Shown here: positions 28,301 through 37,044 of the stretch, piece by piece
Position numbering within the stretch: the first letter of the stretch is position 1
Layout: each line of letters opens with the position of its first letter
Assembly: GCF_018881505.1 (NCBI RefSeq)
Contig: NZ_JACVQC010000001.1
Span: forward strand, 1,409,927-1,473,926
Direction: 5' to 3'
DNA length: 64,000 nucleotides
Source of the DNA: Polynucleobacter sp. UK-Mo-2m-Kol15
GTDB taxonomy: Bacteria > Pseudomonadota > Gammaproteobacteria > Burkholderiales > Burkholderiaceae
Made by a program: the position numbers and the translations under genes
The notes under the pieces: generated by a model
The model's database searches: none
What the model was told of the DNA's origin: nothing
The model's input: the letters and a program-made list of their open reading frames with translations, nothing else

Positions 28301-29953
28301 TCCTAATTCAGAAAGCAGTTTCGTAGGTGAAATTACCTCTTGATCCAAGATCAATTCAATCAAAGCCCCTTTTTTGCTAGCAAGTGCCTTAGCAAATGCT
28401 GGTGCAAATTCCTCTGTTTTACTTACCCTAAAGCCAGGCATTCCAAAGCTATCTGCAAATTTCACGAAATCAGGATTGGTTAGATCAGTTGCCATGACTC
28501 GGGACTTAAACTCCCTCTCTTGATGCATACGAATGGTACCAAACATACTGTTATTAACCAGCAAGATAATTGGGAAGGCATCATATCGAGCCGCGGTTGC
28601 CAGCTCTTGACAGTTCATCATAAAGTCGCCGTCCCCACAAACGGCGATGACTACTTTTTGCGGACTAGTAATTTTTGCGGCAATAGCTGCGGGTAAGCCA
28701 TACCCCATGGAGCCATTCGCTGGAGCTAGCTGGGTTTTATATGGTCCATAGGGATAAAAACGATGAACCCAAGTTGCAAAATTTCCAGCACCATTAGTAA
28801 CGATGGCATCACGCGGTATTAGGCTTGGCAATGAGTCCATGATGAAGGCTAATTGCAAATCACCTGCCACCGTCACTGGACTAGAGAAGGTGAGGTACTC
28901 GTCATGAGCCCGCTTCATACTGCTGCGATCATAAGCAGAATGCATCTTCACCAGCTTTAAGGCTGCACAAAAATTTTCAGGGCTGCAATTCAGAGCAAAT
29001 TCTGGCCTGTAAACGCGGCCTAACTCTTCCGAACCCGAAAGTACATGAATCAATTTTGTTTTGGCCTGGGGTACGGTCAATATGCTGTAACCGGCAGTTG
29101 TCATTTCCCCCAGACGCTCTCCAATAACAAGTAATACATCCGCCTGCTGAATACGCTTAACCAAGGCTGGATTAGCGCCAATACCTAAGTCACCAGCAAA
29201 TGCAGGATCAAGATTGTCAATTACATCTTGAGAGCGAAAGCTAGTTGCAACTGGAACGCCCTCGGCATTAGCCCATCGCTGTAAATCTGCGCAAGCATTG
29301 CTATTCCAATTACCACCACCAGCAACGATCATTGGGTTTTTAGCAGATAAAAAAGCGCTCATTGCTTGGTCAAAAATTTTGACATCCAAACCGGGCTGAA
29401 TAATATGAGCTGGGGCTACAGGATTCTCTTGTCCGATCGCATACAACACATCTTCTGGAAGAGCTAATACAACGGGGCCTTTACGACCAGCCTGAGCCAC
29501 ATGAAAAGCATGGGAAACAAATTCATCAATCCGATCGACTCGATCAATACTTCCTACCCATTTTGCGCATTCTGAATACATGCGGCGGTAGTCCATCTCT
29601 TGAAATGCCTCCCGCTCAACCATGTCTGTTCCCACTTGACCAATCAGTAAAACCATTGGTGTCGAGTCTTGATAGGCTGTATGCATACCAATCATCGCGT
29701 TTGAGGCGCCAGGACCACGGGTAACCATTAAGATACCTGGTTTGCCTGTCAGTTTTGCATAGGCCTCAGCCATGTAGGCAGCGCCGCCTTCTTGACGACA
29801 GGTAATAAATCTAAAATCAGAATGATCTACAAGACCATTTAACAGAGGCAGAAAACTCTCACCAGGGACGCCAAAAGCGATATCCACCCCTTGCCTTACC
29901 AAAGCATTTGCAAGGATTTGGCCGCCATTTAAACCGGTATTTGACATCTCCAT
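28295..29953 (-). CDS. Thiamine pyrophosphate-dependent enzyme, acetolactate synthase-like
   Basis: A 552-residue enzyme with the three-domain layout of the POX/AHAS family. The activating Glu is in FGVPGESFLPLL (about residue 30-41), the central FAD/nucleotide domain is about 190-330, and the TPP-Mg motif is CGDGDFMMNCQELATAARYDAFPIILLVNNS (GDG...NN, about 435-465). A catalytic subunit of acetohydroxyacid synthase is unlikely, because no regulatory subunit gene follows; members with this context include oxalyl-CoA decarboxylase-like, glyoxylate carboligase-like and benzaldehyde-lyase-like enzymes. The TPP needed is made by the thiamine operon upstream. Substrate unknown. Confidence 0.85.
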   Translation of the reverse strand: MEMSNTGLNGGQILANALVRQGVDIAFGVPGESFLPLLNGLVDHSDFRFITCRQEGGAAYMAEAYAKLTGKPGILMVTRGPGASNAMIGMHTAYQDSTPMVLLIGQVGTDMVEREAFQEMDYRRMYSECAKWVGSIDRVDRIDEFVSHAFHVAQAGRKGPVVLALPEDVLYAIGQENPVAPAHIIQPGLDVKIFDQAMSAFLSAKNPMIVAGGGNWNSNACADLQRWANAEGVPVATSFRSQDVIDNLDPAFAGDLGIGANPALVKRIQQADVLLVIGERLGEMTTAGYSILTVPQAKTKLIHVLSGSEELGRVYRPEFALNCSPENFCAALKLVKMHSAYDRSSMKRAHDEYLTFSSPVTVAGDLQLAFIMDSLPSLIPRDAIVTNGAGNFATWVHRFYPYGPYKTQLAPANGSMGYGLPAAIAAKITSPQKVVIAVCGDGDFMMNCQELATAARYDAFPIILLVNNSMFGTIRMHQEREFKSRVMATDLTNPDFVKFADSFGMPGFRVSKTEEFAPAFAKALASKKGALIELILDQEVISPTKLLSELGK

Positions 29954-30166
29954 TCGGGTTTCATTCTTTCAAAGTATGGTTAATATTTGCGCAGGACATC
30001 CGGAAAGTTATCACACTTCATCTGGTCCCTGGATCAATAAAATAGCAAATTAAGCATCTAGAACTTACTGGTAGGGCTGGACTTCAGCCAATTCCTCAAT
30101 CTATTCGACCTAAAGGGCTAACTCAAGATCGATTGCCATCAGCAAATCACAACGGTAGGCCTTAAA

Positions 30167-31483
30167 ATGCAAAACATGATCAAGACTCCTGAACTTCTAG
30201 CCCCTGCTGGCAGCCTTTCGATGCTGCGCACTGCCTTTGACTTTGGCGCCGATGCCATTTATGCCGGTCAACCTCGGTACTCATTACGGGTTCGTAATAA
30301 TGATTTCGGAAAAATGGAGACGCTTAAAGAAGGTATTGATACCGCTCACGAATTAGGTAAAAAGTTTTACCTAGTCTCCAATTTGCTACCTCATGGTGGC
30401 AAGACGCGCACATATATTAAAGATATGGATCCAGTGATTGCATTAAAACCCGATGCGATGATCATGTCAGATCCAGGCCTCATTATGATGGCGCGAGAAG
30501 CTTGGCCAGATATGTCTATTCATTTATCGGTACAAGCCAATACTGTCAATGGCGCATCTGCTAAATTCTGGCGCTCTGTTGGTATTAGTCGAGTGATTTT
30601 GTCGCGTGAACTCTCTTTTGATGAAATTGAAGAAGTTCGTCAAGACTGCCCAGAAATGGAATTAGAGGTATTTGTTCATGGCGCCTTGTGTATTGCCTAC
30701 TCAGGTCGATGCTTACTATCTGGCTATATGTCGCATCGCGATTCCAATCAAGGCGCCTGTACTAATGCCTGCCGCTGGGATTACAAGGTTAAACCTGGGC
30801 AACAAAATAGCAGTGGCGATGTTGTTCTATTGCAGGAGGCCAGAAGGCCAAATGATTTAATGCCCATGGAAGAAGATGAGCATGGCACTTACATCATGAA
30901 CTCAAAAGACTTAAGGGCAATTGAGCATATTGAGCGCCTAACTAAGATGGGTGTTGACTCGTTCAAGATTGAGGGTAGGACCAAGTCACCTTATTACGTT
31001 TCCCGTACTTGCCAATCTTATCGCACCGCAATTGATGATGCGGTGGCAGGTCGTCCGATGAATATGTCACTCATTGGCAATCTAGAGGGACTTGCAAACC
31101 GTGGCTATACCGATGGCTTTTACGAGCGTCATCACGACAAAGAGTATCAACTCTACATGCGTGGACACTCTCTATCGGGCAGAAGTTTGTATGTTGGCGA
31201 AACTCTAGAAATAGATGAGACTTCAGGCCGTGTCAAGGTGGATGTCAAGAATCGCTTTTCTGTTGGAGATAAGCTAGAAATCATTGAACCCGAGGGCAAT
31301 CAAGACATGGTGCTTGACGCAATGTGGAATCTGAAGGGAGAGCCAATTAGCGTTGCGCCTGGATCAGGTCACTTTGTTTGGATCAAACTGCCACTCAAGA
31401 GCAAGCATGCTTTTATTGCCCGCTATACCAATGAGCCTGCTCCAGTAGAGGAAAGTGCATGCTCCTCCTGTTCCACAGACTAG
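30167..31483 (+). CDS. trhP: Peptidase U32 family tRNA hydroxylation protein
   Basis: A 438-residue U32-family protein of the YegQ/TrhP group. Cys-rich signature ALCIAYSGRCLLSGYMSHRDSNQGACTNACRWDY (about 172-205 in pieces) and the KIEGRTKSPYYV block are present; the C-terminus carries CSSC. TrhP is required, with prephenate, for 5-hydroxyuridine at tRNA position 34. The proteins are not proteases despite the family name. The gene is free-standing on the plus strand, with 213 bases of plain sequence upstream. Length is close to the E. coli protein (453). Confidence 0.9.
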   Translation: MQNMIKTPELLAPAGSLSMLRTAFDFGADAIYAGQPRYSLRVRNNDFGKMETLKEGIDTAHELGKKFYLVSNLLPHGGKTRTYIKDMDPVIALKPDAMIMSDPGLIMMAREAWPDMSIHLSVQANTVNGASAKFWRSVGISRVILSRELSFDEIEEVRQDCPEMELEVFVHGALCIAYSGRCLLSGYMSHRDSNQGACTNACRWDYKVKPGQQNSSGDVVLLQEARRPNDLMPMEEDEHGTYIMNSKDLRAIEHIERLTKMGVDSFKIEGRTKSPYYVSRTCQSYRTAIDDAVAGRPMNMSLIGNLEGLANRGYTDGFYERHHDKEYQLYMRGHSLSGRSLYVGETLEIDETSGRVKVDVKNRFSVGDKLEIIEPEGNQDMVLDAMWNLKGEPISVAPGSGHFVWIKLPLKSKHAFIARYTNEPAPVEESACSSCSTD

Positions 31484-31511
31484 AGCACTTCAAATCCATT
31501 TACTAGAGGCC

Positions 31512-32387
31512 TTATTTTTTGTAATGACTGTCTAACTGATCAAAAAATGGCTTCTGTACAAAATTTTGGCGCTCCTCAAAAGATGCGACTAGATTCAAAT
31601 CTTCTTTGAGTTCGCCATGCTCCTTTAGGTGGGATAAGGCATTTGTCATTCCTCGCATTGCACCTTGAAGAGCGGCGTTAGCATATAAAACCATTCCAAA
31701 TCCCATTTTACTGAATTCTTGCTGTGAGAGACTTGGGGTCTTTCCGCCGATGACTACATTGACTACCTGAGGGCAAGTAATTTCAAGCGGTATTCGCCTT
31801 AATTCATCAATACCCTCGGGCGCCTCCACAAAAGTAATATCTGCACCATTATCTGCATAGAGTTGAGCCCTCTCGATTGCATGATCAAGACCGTGCATCG
31901 CACGAGAGTCTGTACGAGCAATAATTAAAAGATTCCCACTTTGTCTGGCATCCACGGCAGCACGAATTTTAGATACCATCTCACCAGCATCCACTACTGA
32001 CTTATCGGAAAAGTGGCCACACTTCTTGGGCATGATCTGGTCTTCAATCTGAATTGCATTCGCACCAGCACGCTCTAAAGAGCGCACGGTATGCCGAACA
32101 TTCAGAGCATTACCAAAACCAGTGTCAGCATCCACAATAATTGGCAAAGGCATTGCATCTCGCATAGCGGCAGTATGCTCAACTAAATCATGAAGACCAA
32201 CAAAAGCTAAATCTGGCATGCCATAAAAATTATTAGTTAGCCCAGCCCCGCTGAGATATACGACCTCAAAACCTAATTGGTAAATAATCCGTGCGGCAAG
32301 CGCATTCGCTGCACCAGCGACCAAGAGTCCAGACTTTGTCTTGATCTTTTGACTAAGAGCTAGATTTAAGCTCTCATCCGATTTCAT
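31512..32387 (-). CDS. Isocitrate lyase/PEP mutase family lyase
   Basis: A 291-residue TIM-barrel protein of the ICL/PEPM superfamily. The Mg-binding VDADTGFG (about 84-91) and catalytic loop KKCGH (Cys123) are intact, as in 2-methylisocitrate lyase and 2,3-dimethylmalate lyase. Family reactions cleave a C-C bond next to a carboxylate, usually giving pyruvate or succinate. It overlaps the Bug gene upstream by 4 bases, so receptor and lyase are one transcript. A second member of the family is at 35584 in the divergent operon. The substrate is unknown; an alkylmalate or a methylcitrate-like acid is the best guess. Confidence 0.87.
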   Translation of the reverse strand: MKSDESLNLALSQKIKTKSGLLVAGAANALAARIIYQLGFEVVYLSGAGLTNNFYGMPDLAFVGLHDLVEHTAAMRDAMPLPIIVDADTGFGNALNVRHTVRSLERAGANAIQIEDQIMPKKCGHFSDKSVVDAGEMVSKIRAAVDARQSGNLLIIARTDSRAMHGLDHAIERAQLYADNGADITFVEAPEGIDELRRIPLEITCPQVVNVVIGGKTPSLSQQEFSKMGFGMVLYANAALQGAMRGMTNALSHLKEHGELKEDLNLVASFEERQNFVQKPFFDQLDSHYKK

Positions 32388-33361
32388 TGTTCGTCTTTCA
32401 TATTGGCAGCCTTCACGATTGCACCTAAGCGAGCACGCTCCGCATCTACAAATTCATTAAATGAGGCACGAGTCCCACCTACTGGTTCAATTCCTTGACT
32501 CTTTAATCGATCCGAAACTTGGGGGGATTTCATCGCCACATCTACCGCTGCCGCGAGCTTATCCATAATGTCAGGCGGTACTCCAACAGGGGCATGAATA
32601 CCAGCCCAGTGAGCAATTTGCAAGTCAGGGAAGCCTTGCTCGACTGCAGTAGATAGCTCCGGATAGACAGAGATGCGCTTAGTCCAGGTTGTAGCTAATG
32701 CTCTGAACTTTCCACCCGGCTTGATATGCGGTAAGGCAACAATACTCGCCTCAGATGTTCCAGCCACTTGCCCACCCATGACTGCAGATGCGCCTTCTGA
32801 ACCACTCTTATAAGGAACCGGAATCAGCTTGGCACCGTAACGTGTATTTAAGAGTTCAGCAACAAAATGTGGAGTGCTTCCTGTCCCCGCTGTTGCAAAA
32901 TGAAGGCCAGCACCCTCTTTCGATGCATCCACAAAATTTCTTAAGTTTTTGTAATTAGACTCAGAGGAAACCACAATAACTGATGGAGCCAATCCAATCA
33001 TTACAACTGGAACTAAATCACTATCTTTATAGTTCGTGGTTTTTTTGATCATATTATTTGAGATCACTCCCGCAGCGCTGATCAGAAATGTATAGCCATC
33101 AGGAGCACTTTTGCTAACAAAAACTGTTCCAATAGAGCCTCCAGCTCCTGGCTTGTTCTCAACTACAATAGTTTGGCCTAAAACTTTAGATGCTCCTTCA
33201 GCTGCAGCCCTAGCCATTAAATCATTTGCGCCACCCGCTGAAAACGGGACGATGAATTTAATCGGCTTTTGAGGCCAACTTTGAGCATAAGCACTTATAC
33301 CGAAGGATCCCCAAAGAAGGGAGATCAGAATAACAAATGATTTAACCTTAATTGCCCACAT
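32384..33361 (-). CDS. Bug-family (TctC-like) periplasmic solute receptor
   Basis: A 325-residue secreted receptor; signal peptide to about residue 26 (ISAYAQS), mature start WPQKPIKFIVPFSAGGANDLMAR and ENKPGAGGSIGTVFVSKSAPDGYT. The next gene (lyase) starts inside its stop codon, and the hydratase operon is divergent 427 bases away. This fixes it as the uptake or sensing arm of that cluster. Bug proteins usually bind di- or tricarboxylates or aromatic acids. Confidence 0.93.
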   Translation of the reverse strand: MWAIKVKSFVILISLLWGSFGISAYAQSWPQKPIKFIVPFSAGGANDLMARAAAEGASKVLGQTIVVENKPGAGGSIGTVFVSKSAPDGYTFLISAAGVISNNMIKKTTNYKDSDLVPVVMIGLAPSVIVVSSESNYKNLRNFVDASKEGAGLHFATAGTGSTPHFVAELLNTRYGAKLIPVPYKSGSEGASAVMGGQVAGTSEASIVALPHIKPGGKFRALATTWTKRISVYPELSTAVEQGFPDLQIAHWAGIHAPVGVPPDIMDKLAAAVDVAMKSPQVSDRLKSQGIEPVGGTRASFNEFVDAERARLGAIVKAANMKDEQ

Positions 33362-33508
33362 TTTTATCTCCAGTTTTGATTATTCATATTGTGTTTTATG
33401 GATTATTTATAACATGATTATCGCCAGCCAAATCACTACGTAGCCTGCCTGTTTAGGTTAATATTAAATAAAATCATTAACAAAACTTTGAGACAAAATA
33501 GGCTGGCT

Positions 33509-33787
33509 ATGTACCACCAATCAATGAGAACCTCCGCTCCCGCTGCTACCACTTTAATTAAGACATCTTCTAGCGGGTATTATCAAGCGGTAACCTATCC
33601 GAATAAGTCCACCCGTTCTATCACAGTATTTGCACTAGCTGGTAGAACGGTAAAAATATCAAGAGTTCTGAACTCCACGTCTGGAGAAGAAATTGGTCAA
33701 TCAACTGCCCTAGAGCGGTTATCAGTTCATTCTGAATACAAACTCTGGGGCAAGCTCATCAACACAATTAACCTTACGGCTCAATAA
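33509..33787 (+). CDS. Small protein of unknown function, 92 residues
   Basis: An ATG at 33509, with a weak TAGGCTGG before it, opens a frame that ends one base before the LeuC-like ATG. The translation is Ser/Thr-rich and basic (SSSGYYQAVTYPNKSTRSITVF; EEIGQSTALERLSVH). It has no signal peptide or membrane helix and I do not recognise it. Coupling of its stop with the next start suggests a real leader gene; against it, there is no strong ribosome binding site and no domain. Equally it could be a chance frame in the leader of the operon. Confidence 0.4.
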   Translation: MYHQSMRTSAPAATTLIKTSSSGYYQAVTYPNKSTRSITVFALAGRTVKISRVLNSTSGEEIGQSTALERLSVHSEYKLWGKLINTINLTAQ

Positions 33788-33788
33788 T

Positions 33789-35072
33789 ATGGGATCAACA
33801 ATTAGTGAAAAAATTCTGGCGGCTCATGCTCACCAAGAATCAGTAAAAGCTGGAGAGGTTGTCGTTTGTGACGTTGACTACGCAATGGTTACCGACACTA
33901 GGGCAAGCAACTCCATCAAGATGATTAATCGTATTGGCAGCAAGAATTTAGAGTTTGCCAATAAAACAGCTTTGGTTTTAGATCACTACTCACCTCCACC
34001 CAATCTTGAGGCAGCGCAAATACATACTGAGATGCGCTCATTCGCTACGCAAGAAGGTACCAAACTTTATGACATTGGCGATGGAATTTGCCATCAAGTG
34101 CTACCCGAGGGCGGCCACCTAACATCAGGCAACTTAATTGTTGGCACGGATACCCATTCGACTACCTACGGAGCGTTCAATGCCTTTGGTACAGGCATCG
34201 AAGGCACCGATATTGCAGCAGTAATGACCTCGGGCAAACTTTGGTTTCGAGTCCCTGAATCTGTTCAAGTCAACATTAAAGGCCAGCTTCAACCAGGAGT
34301 ATGGGCTAAGGATATTACCTTATATATGCTGGGTAAATTTGGCGCAGAAGGCCTGAACTACAAAGCAATTGAATATGTTGGTCAAGGTGTATCGGCGATG
34401 AATATTGATGATCGCATGACACTCTGTAATCACGCAGCTGAGTTAGGTGCTAAAGCAGCACTTCTCGAAGCGGATGAGAAAACCGTTGCCTGGCTAAATG
34501 AACATGGTGCCCAAACACCCAAGCCCGTGTTTGCTGACCCAGATGCTATATATGTTCAATCTCTTGAAATCGATGCTAGCCTCCTAGCACCTCAAGTAGC
34601 CAGAAAACATCAGGTAGACGACATTGTTGCTGCTCATGAAGTGAATAAACAGGTGATTCAATTTGCCCTGATTGGCACTTGCACTAACGGAAGATTGGAT
34701 GATATTCGGCAAGCCGCTGCAATTCTGAAAGGTAAGAAATTAGCTTCAGGGGTGAGGATGATTGTGACGCCGGCATCCAGACAAATTTATTTATCAGCCC
34801 TGCGTGAAGGTCTCATTGAAATACTGACAATGGCTGGCGCATCTTTTGAATCCGCGGGTTGTGGAACCTGCGTTGGAATTACTAATCACTTAGTGCCCGG
34901 CGATGGCGATACCATTATCTCAACTGCAAACCGAAATTTTAAAGGTAGATTATCTAATCCAGATTCAGAGATTTGGTTAGGCTCAGCAGCAACTGTTGCA
35001 GCATCCGCATTAACTGGATACATTACAGACCCTCGAACGGTCAGCGGTGGAGACTGGAGGTCAAACTCATGA
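33789..35072 (+). CDS. Aconitase-family hydratase, large subunit (LeuC-like)
   Basis: A 427-residue protein of the LeuC2/homoaconitase branch. VGTDTHSTTYGAFNAFGTGIEGTDIA-type substrate block, and three [4Fe-4S] Cys at 298 (GTCTNGR), 358 and 361 (AGCGTC) are intact. The length matches archaeal-type LeuC and dimethylmaleate hydratase DmdA. It overlaps the small subunit by 4 bases. It is not in a leu operon (no leuB/leuA nearby); lyase and Bug genes surround it, so it probably hydrates or isomerises a catabolic acid and does not make leucine. Confidence 0.9.
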   Translation: MGSTISEKILAAHAHQESVKAGEVVVCDVDYAMVTDTRASNSIKMINRIGSKNLEFANKTALVLDHYSPPPNLEAAQIHTEMRSFATQEGTKLYDIGDGICHQVLPEGGHLTSGNLIVGTDTHSTTYGAFNAFGTGIEGTDIAAVMTSGKLWFRVPESVQVNIKGQLQPGVWAKDITLYMLGKFGAEGLNYKAIEYVGQGVSAMNIDDRMTLCNHAAELGAKAALLEADEKTVAWLNEHGAQTPKPVFADPDAIYVQSLEIDASLLAPQVARKHQVDDIVAAHEVNKQVIQFALIGTCTNGRLDDIRQAAAILKGKKLASGVRMIVTPASRQIYLSALREGLIEILTMAGASFESAGCGTCVGITNHLVPGDGDTIISTANRNFKGRLSNPDSEIWLGSAATVAASALTGYITDPRTVSGGDWRSNS

Positions 35073-35584
35073 GTAAAGCAAATCTCTCTTGCGTCCAAGG
35101 CCAAGCTTTTCTATTGGGCGATCATGTAAATACTGACTTGAACTGCTCTGGAAAATACTTGCCGAACCATTCAGTAGAATCAATTGCAAAAATCGCGTTT
35201 GACAAAATCTCTACCGGTGTTGCAAGCAAAATTGCCGCCGCAAATGGGGGCATACTTGTAGCTGGCGATAACTTTGGGATTAACTCCTCACGAGAACAAG
35301 CAGTTCACATTATGCACATGATGAATATTCGCGGCATCATCGCCAAATCATTTGGGCGTCAGTTCTTCCGAAATGCTATTAATAATGGTATGCCTGTTTT
35401 GGAATGCGACACATCAGACCTTCTAGATGGTGAAATATTGAATGTCAATTTTGCAGCAGGGAAAATTACCCGCAGCGATAATTCAATCATTCAAGCAACC
35501 GCGCTGCCTCGTGAAATTATTCAGCTGATTGAGTTTGGGGGCTTAATTCCCTACCTAAAAGAACATCCCGATTGGAAGTTTTGA
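35069..35584 (+). CDS. Aconitase-family hydratase, small subunit (LeuD-like)
   Basis: A 171-residue swivel-domain subunit with the family block LLGDHVNTDLNCSGKYLP near residue 16 and GDNFGINSSREQA near 71, whose Ser-Arg pair binds substrate. The ATG at 35069 is used; GGAGG precedes it. Both ends overlap neighbours (ATGA with the large subunit, TGATG with the lyase), so the three genes are tightly coupled. It is a partner of the LeuC-like protein. Confidence 0.9.
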   Translation: MSKANLSCVQGQAFLLGDHVNTDLNCSGKYLPNHSVESIAKIAFDKISTGVASKIAAANGGILVAGDNFGINSSREQAVHIMHMMNIRGIIAKSFGRQFFRNAINNGMPVLECDTSDLLDGEILNVNFAAGKITRSDNSIIQATALPREIIQLIEFGGLIPYLKEHPDWKF

Positions 35585-36480
35585 TGTCGACACCCACACC
35601 ATCCCAAAAGCGACAACACCTTCGAAAGCTGCTCGAAGAACCGAGGGCGGTCGTGGCACCAGGGATTTACGATGGGTACGGAGCCAGAATGGTCCAAAAC
35701 GCAGGCTTCCATGCTGCCTACATGACGGGTAATGGTGTTTCAGCCACTCTGCTTGGAACCCCTGATATTGGTCAAATTGATTTAACCCTGATGTCAGACC
35801 ATGCAAGGCGCATTGCAGCCTGTATTGATATTCCACTCATCTGTGATGCAGATACCGGATACGGCGGCGTGCTGAACATCAAACGCACCATTGCTGAATT
35901 TGAAGCCGCTGGAGTTGCTGCAATTCATATAGAAGATCAGACCTTTCCAAAGCGATGCGCTCAATTTCCAGGTGCCAGAACAGTCCTAAGCTTTAATGAT
36001 GCGCTAAACCATATAGAAGCAGCTGTATCAGCAAGAAATGATCCTCTGATGATGCTCATTGCTCGCACTGACAGCGCAGGTCATTATGGGCTCGAAGAAG
36101 CTATTAAACGAGCCAAGGCATTTATTGAAGCTGGCGCAGATGCTGTCTTTGTGGAGCTGAAAGCTAACCCTGATGCTTTGAGTATGATCAAAACAATCAA
36201 ACAGGAAGTAAAGGCGCCCTGCTTATTTAATGTAGATGTAGGCGGGCCAATTTCACAATTGAAGGCATCGGAACTTAAAAGTCATGGTATCGATATTGCA
36301 ATTCACCCAAGTCTTGCCCGTGGTGTATTTGGCCATGCAATGCAGTCAGCATTAAAACATCTTCAATCAGCTGAAAAACTCAGCAACTATGCTGAGAACA
36401 TGTTCAGTTCTGCACAATATAACGAAGCACTAGGACTTTCAGAAGTTCAAGCGTGGGAATCGAAATTTACTAGCGAATAA
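35584..36480 (+). CDS. Isocitrate lyase/PEP mutase family lyase, variant active loop
   Basis: A 298-residue TIM-barrel lyase. Mg site CDADTGYGG and the long helix pair are normal, but the catalytic loop reads PKRCAQFPGAR (Cys125), so the usual Gly-His after the Cys is Ala-Gln. The ATG at 35584 overlaps the LeuD-like stop. By operon position it cleaves the product of the hydratase. In Eubacterium barkeri the pair dimethylmaleate hydratase plus 2,3-dimethylmalate lyase has just this layout. Oxaloacetate decarboxylase-type activity is an alternative. Confidence 0.87.
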   Translation: MSTPTPSQKRQHLRKLLEEPRAVVAPGIYDGYGARMVQNAGFHAAYMTGNGVSATLLGTPDIGQIDLTLMSDHARRIAACIDIPLICDADTGYGGVLNIKRTIAEFEAAGVAAIHIEDQTFPKRCAQFPGARTVLSFNDALNHIEAAVSARNDPLMMLIARTDSAGHYGLEEAIKRAKAFIEAGADAVFVELKANPDALSMIKTIKQEVKAPCLFNVDVGGPISQLKASELKSHGIDIAIHPSLARGVFGHAMQSALKHLQSAEKLSNYAENMFSSAQYNEALGLSEVQAWESKFTSE

Positions 36481-36486
36481 AATAGC

Positions 36487-37026
36487 ATGAATGTAAGCAA
36501 TGCTTCAGATACTAAGCAACATAGTTTTAAGGAAAAAGCTAAAGAAGAATTTATAAAAGCTTTTAAGCTGACGCTGTACTTCGGAGCTTGGTTTTGCGCC
36601 CTTGCTTTTTTGGGAGCTACCTCATTAGATGAAAGGCCAATTCCTTTATCTATTTTTGGCTTTGCCTTATTTAAAGCAGCAATATGTGCCAAGTTTATGC
36701 TCATAGCGCAAGCAGCATTCCCAATCAAAGTTAATAAAGAACATGGCATCGTAGGCTCCCTACTTCTAGAATCCTTGGTTTATCTTCTCGTTGTCTTGGG
36801 TTTAAATTACCTTGAGGCTGGAGTTCACGGATTAATTCATGGAAAAGAATTTCTCATATCCATGACCGCATTTGGTCAATCCAATCCCTTGCGCGTAGTG
36901 GCTATGTCAATTATTTACTGGTTGATTGTATGGCCCTATCTTTTATTAATGGGCATGACTCTGATGCTAGGCAGTAACGCTACCTTAAAAATTTTGTTTG
37001 GCGATCAGTCAAGCTCAAATAAATAA
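36487..37026 (+). CDS. Membrane protein of unknown function, 179 residues
   Basis: A soluble basic N-terminus (about 1-25) is followed by four hydrophobic segments (about 28-45, 57-78, 85-105, 138-162). No family is recognised. It starts 6 bases after the lyase stop and so may belong to the same transcript; it has no transporter hallmark. It could be an unrelated small integral membrane protein. Confidence 0.65.
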   Translation: MNVSNASDTKQHSFKEKAKEEFIKAFKLTLYFGAWFCALAFLGATSLDERPIPLSIFGFALFKAAICAKFMLIAQAAFPIKVNKEHGIVGSLLLESLVYLLVVLGLNYLEAGVHGLIHGKEFLISMTAFGQSNPLRVVAMSIIYWLIVWPYLLLMGMTLMLGSNATLKILFGDQSSSNK

Positions 37027-37044
37027 AGGTGTTGCTCGACTGTC

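Noticed and set aside
28295..29953. Acetohydroxyacid synthase catalytic subunit (ilvB)
   Set aside because: No ilvN-type regulatory subunit or ilv/leu genes follow, and the neighbourhood is catabolic.
33789..35584. Biosynthetic leuC-leuD pair
   Set aside because: The type of LeuC is the short 427-residue branch and there is no leuA or leuB nearby; lyase genes are coupled to it. Not excluded without a genome-wide count.
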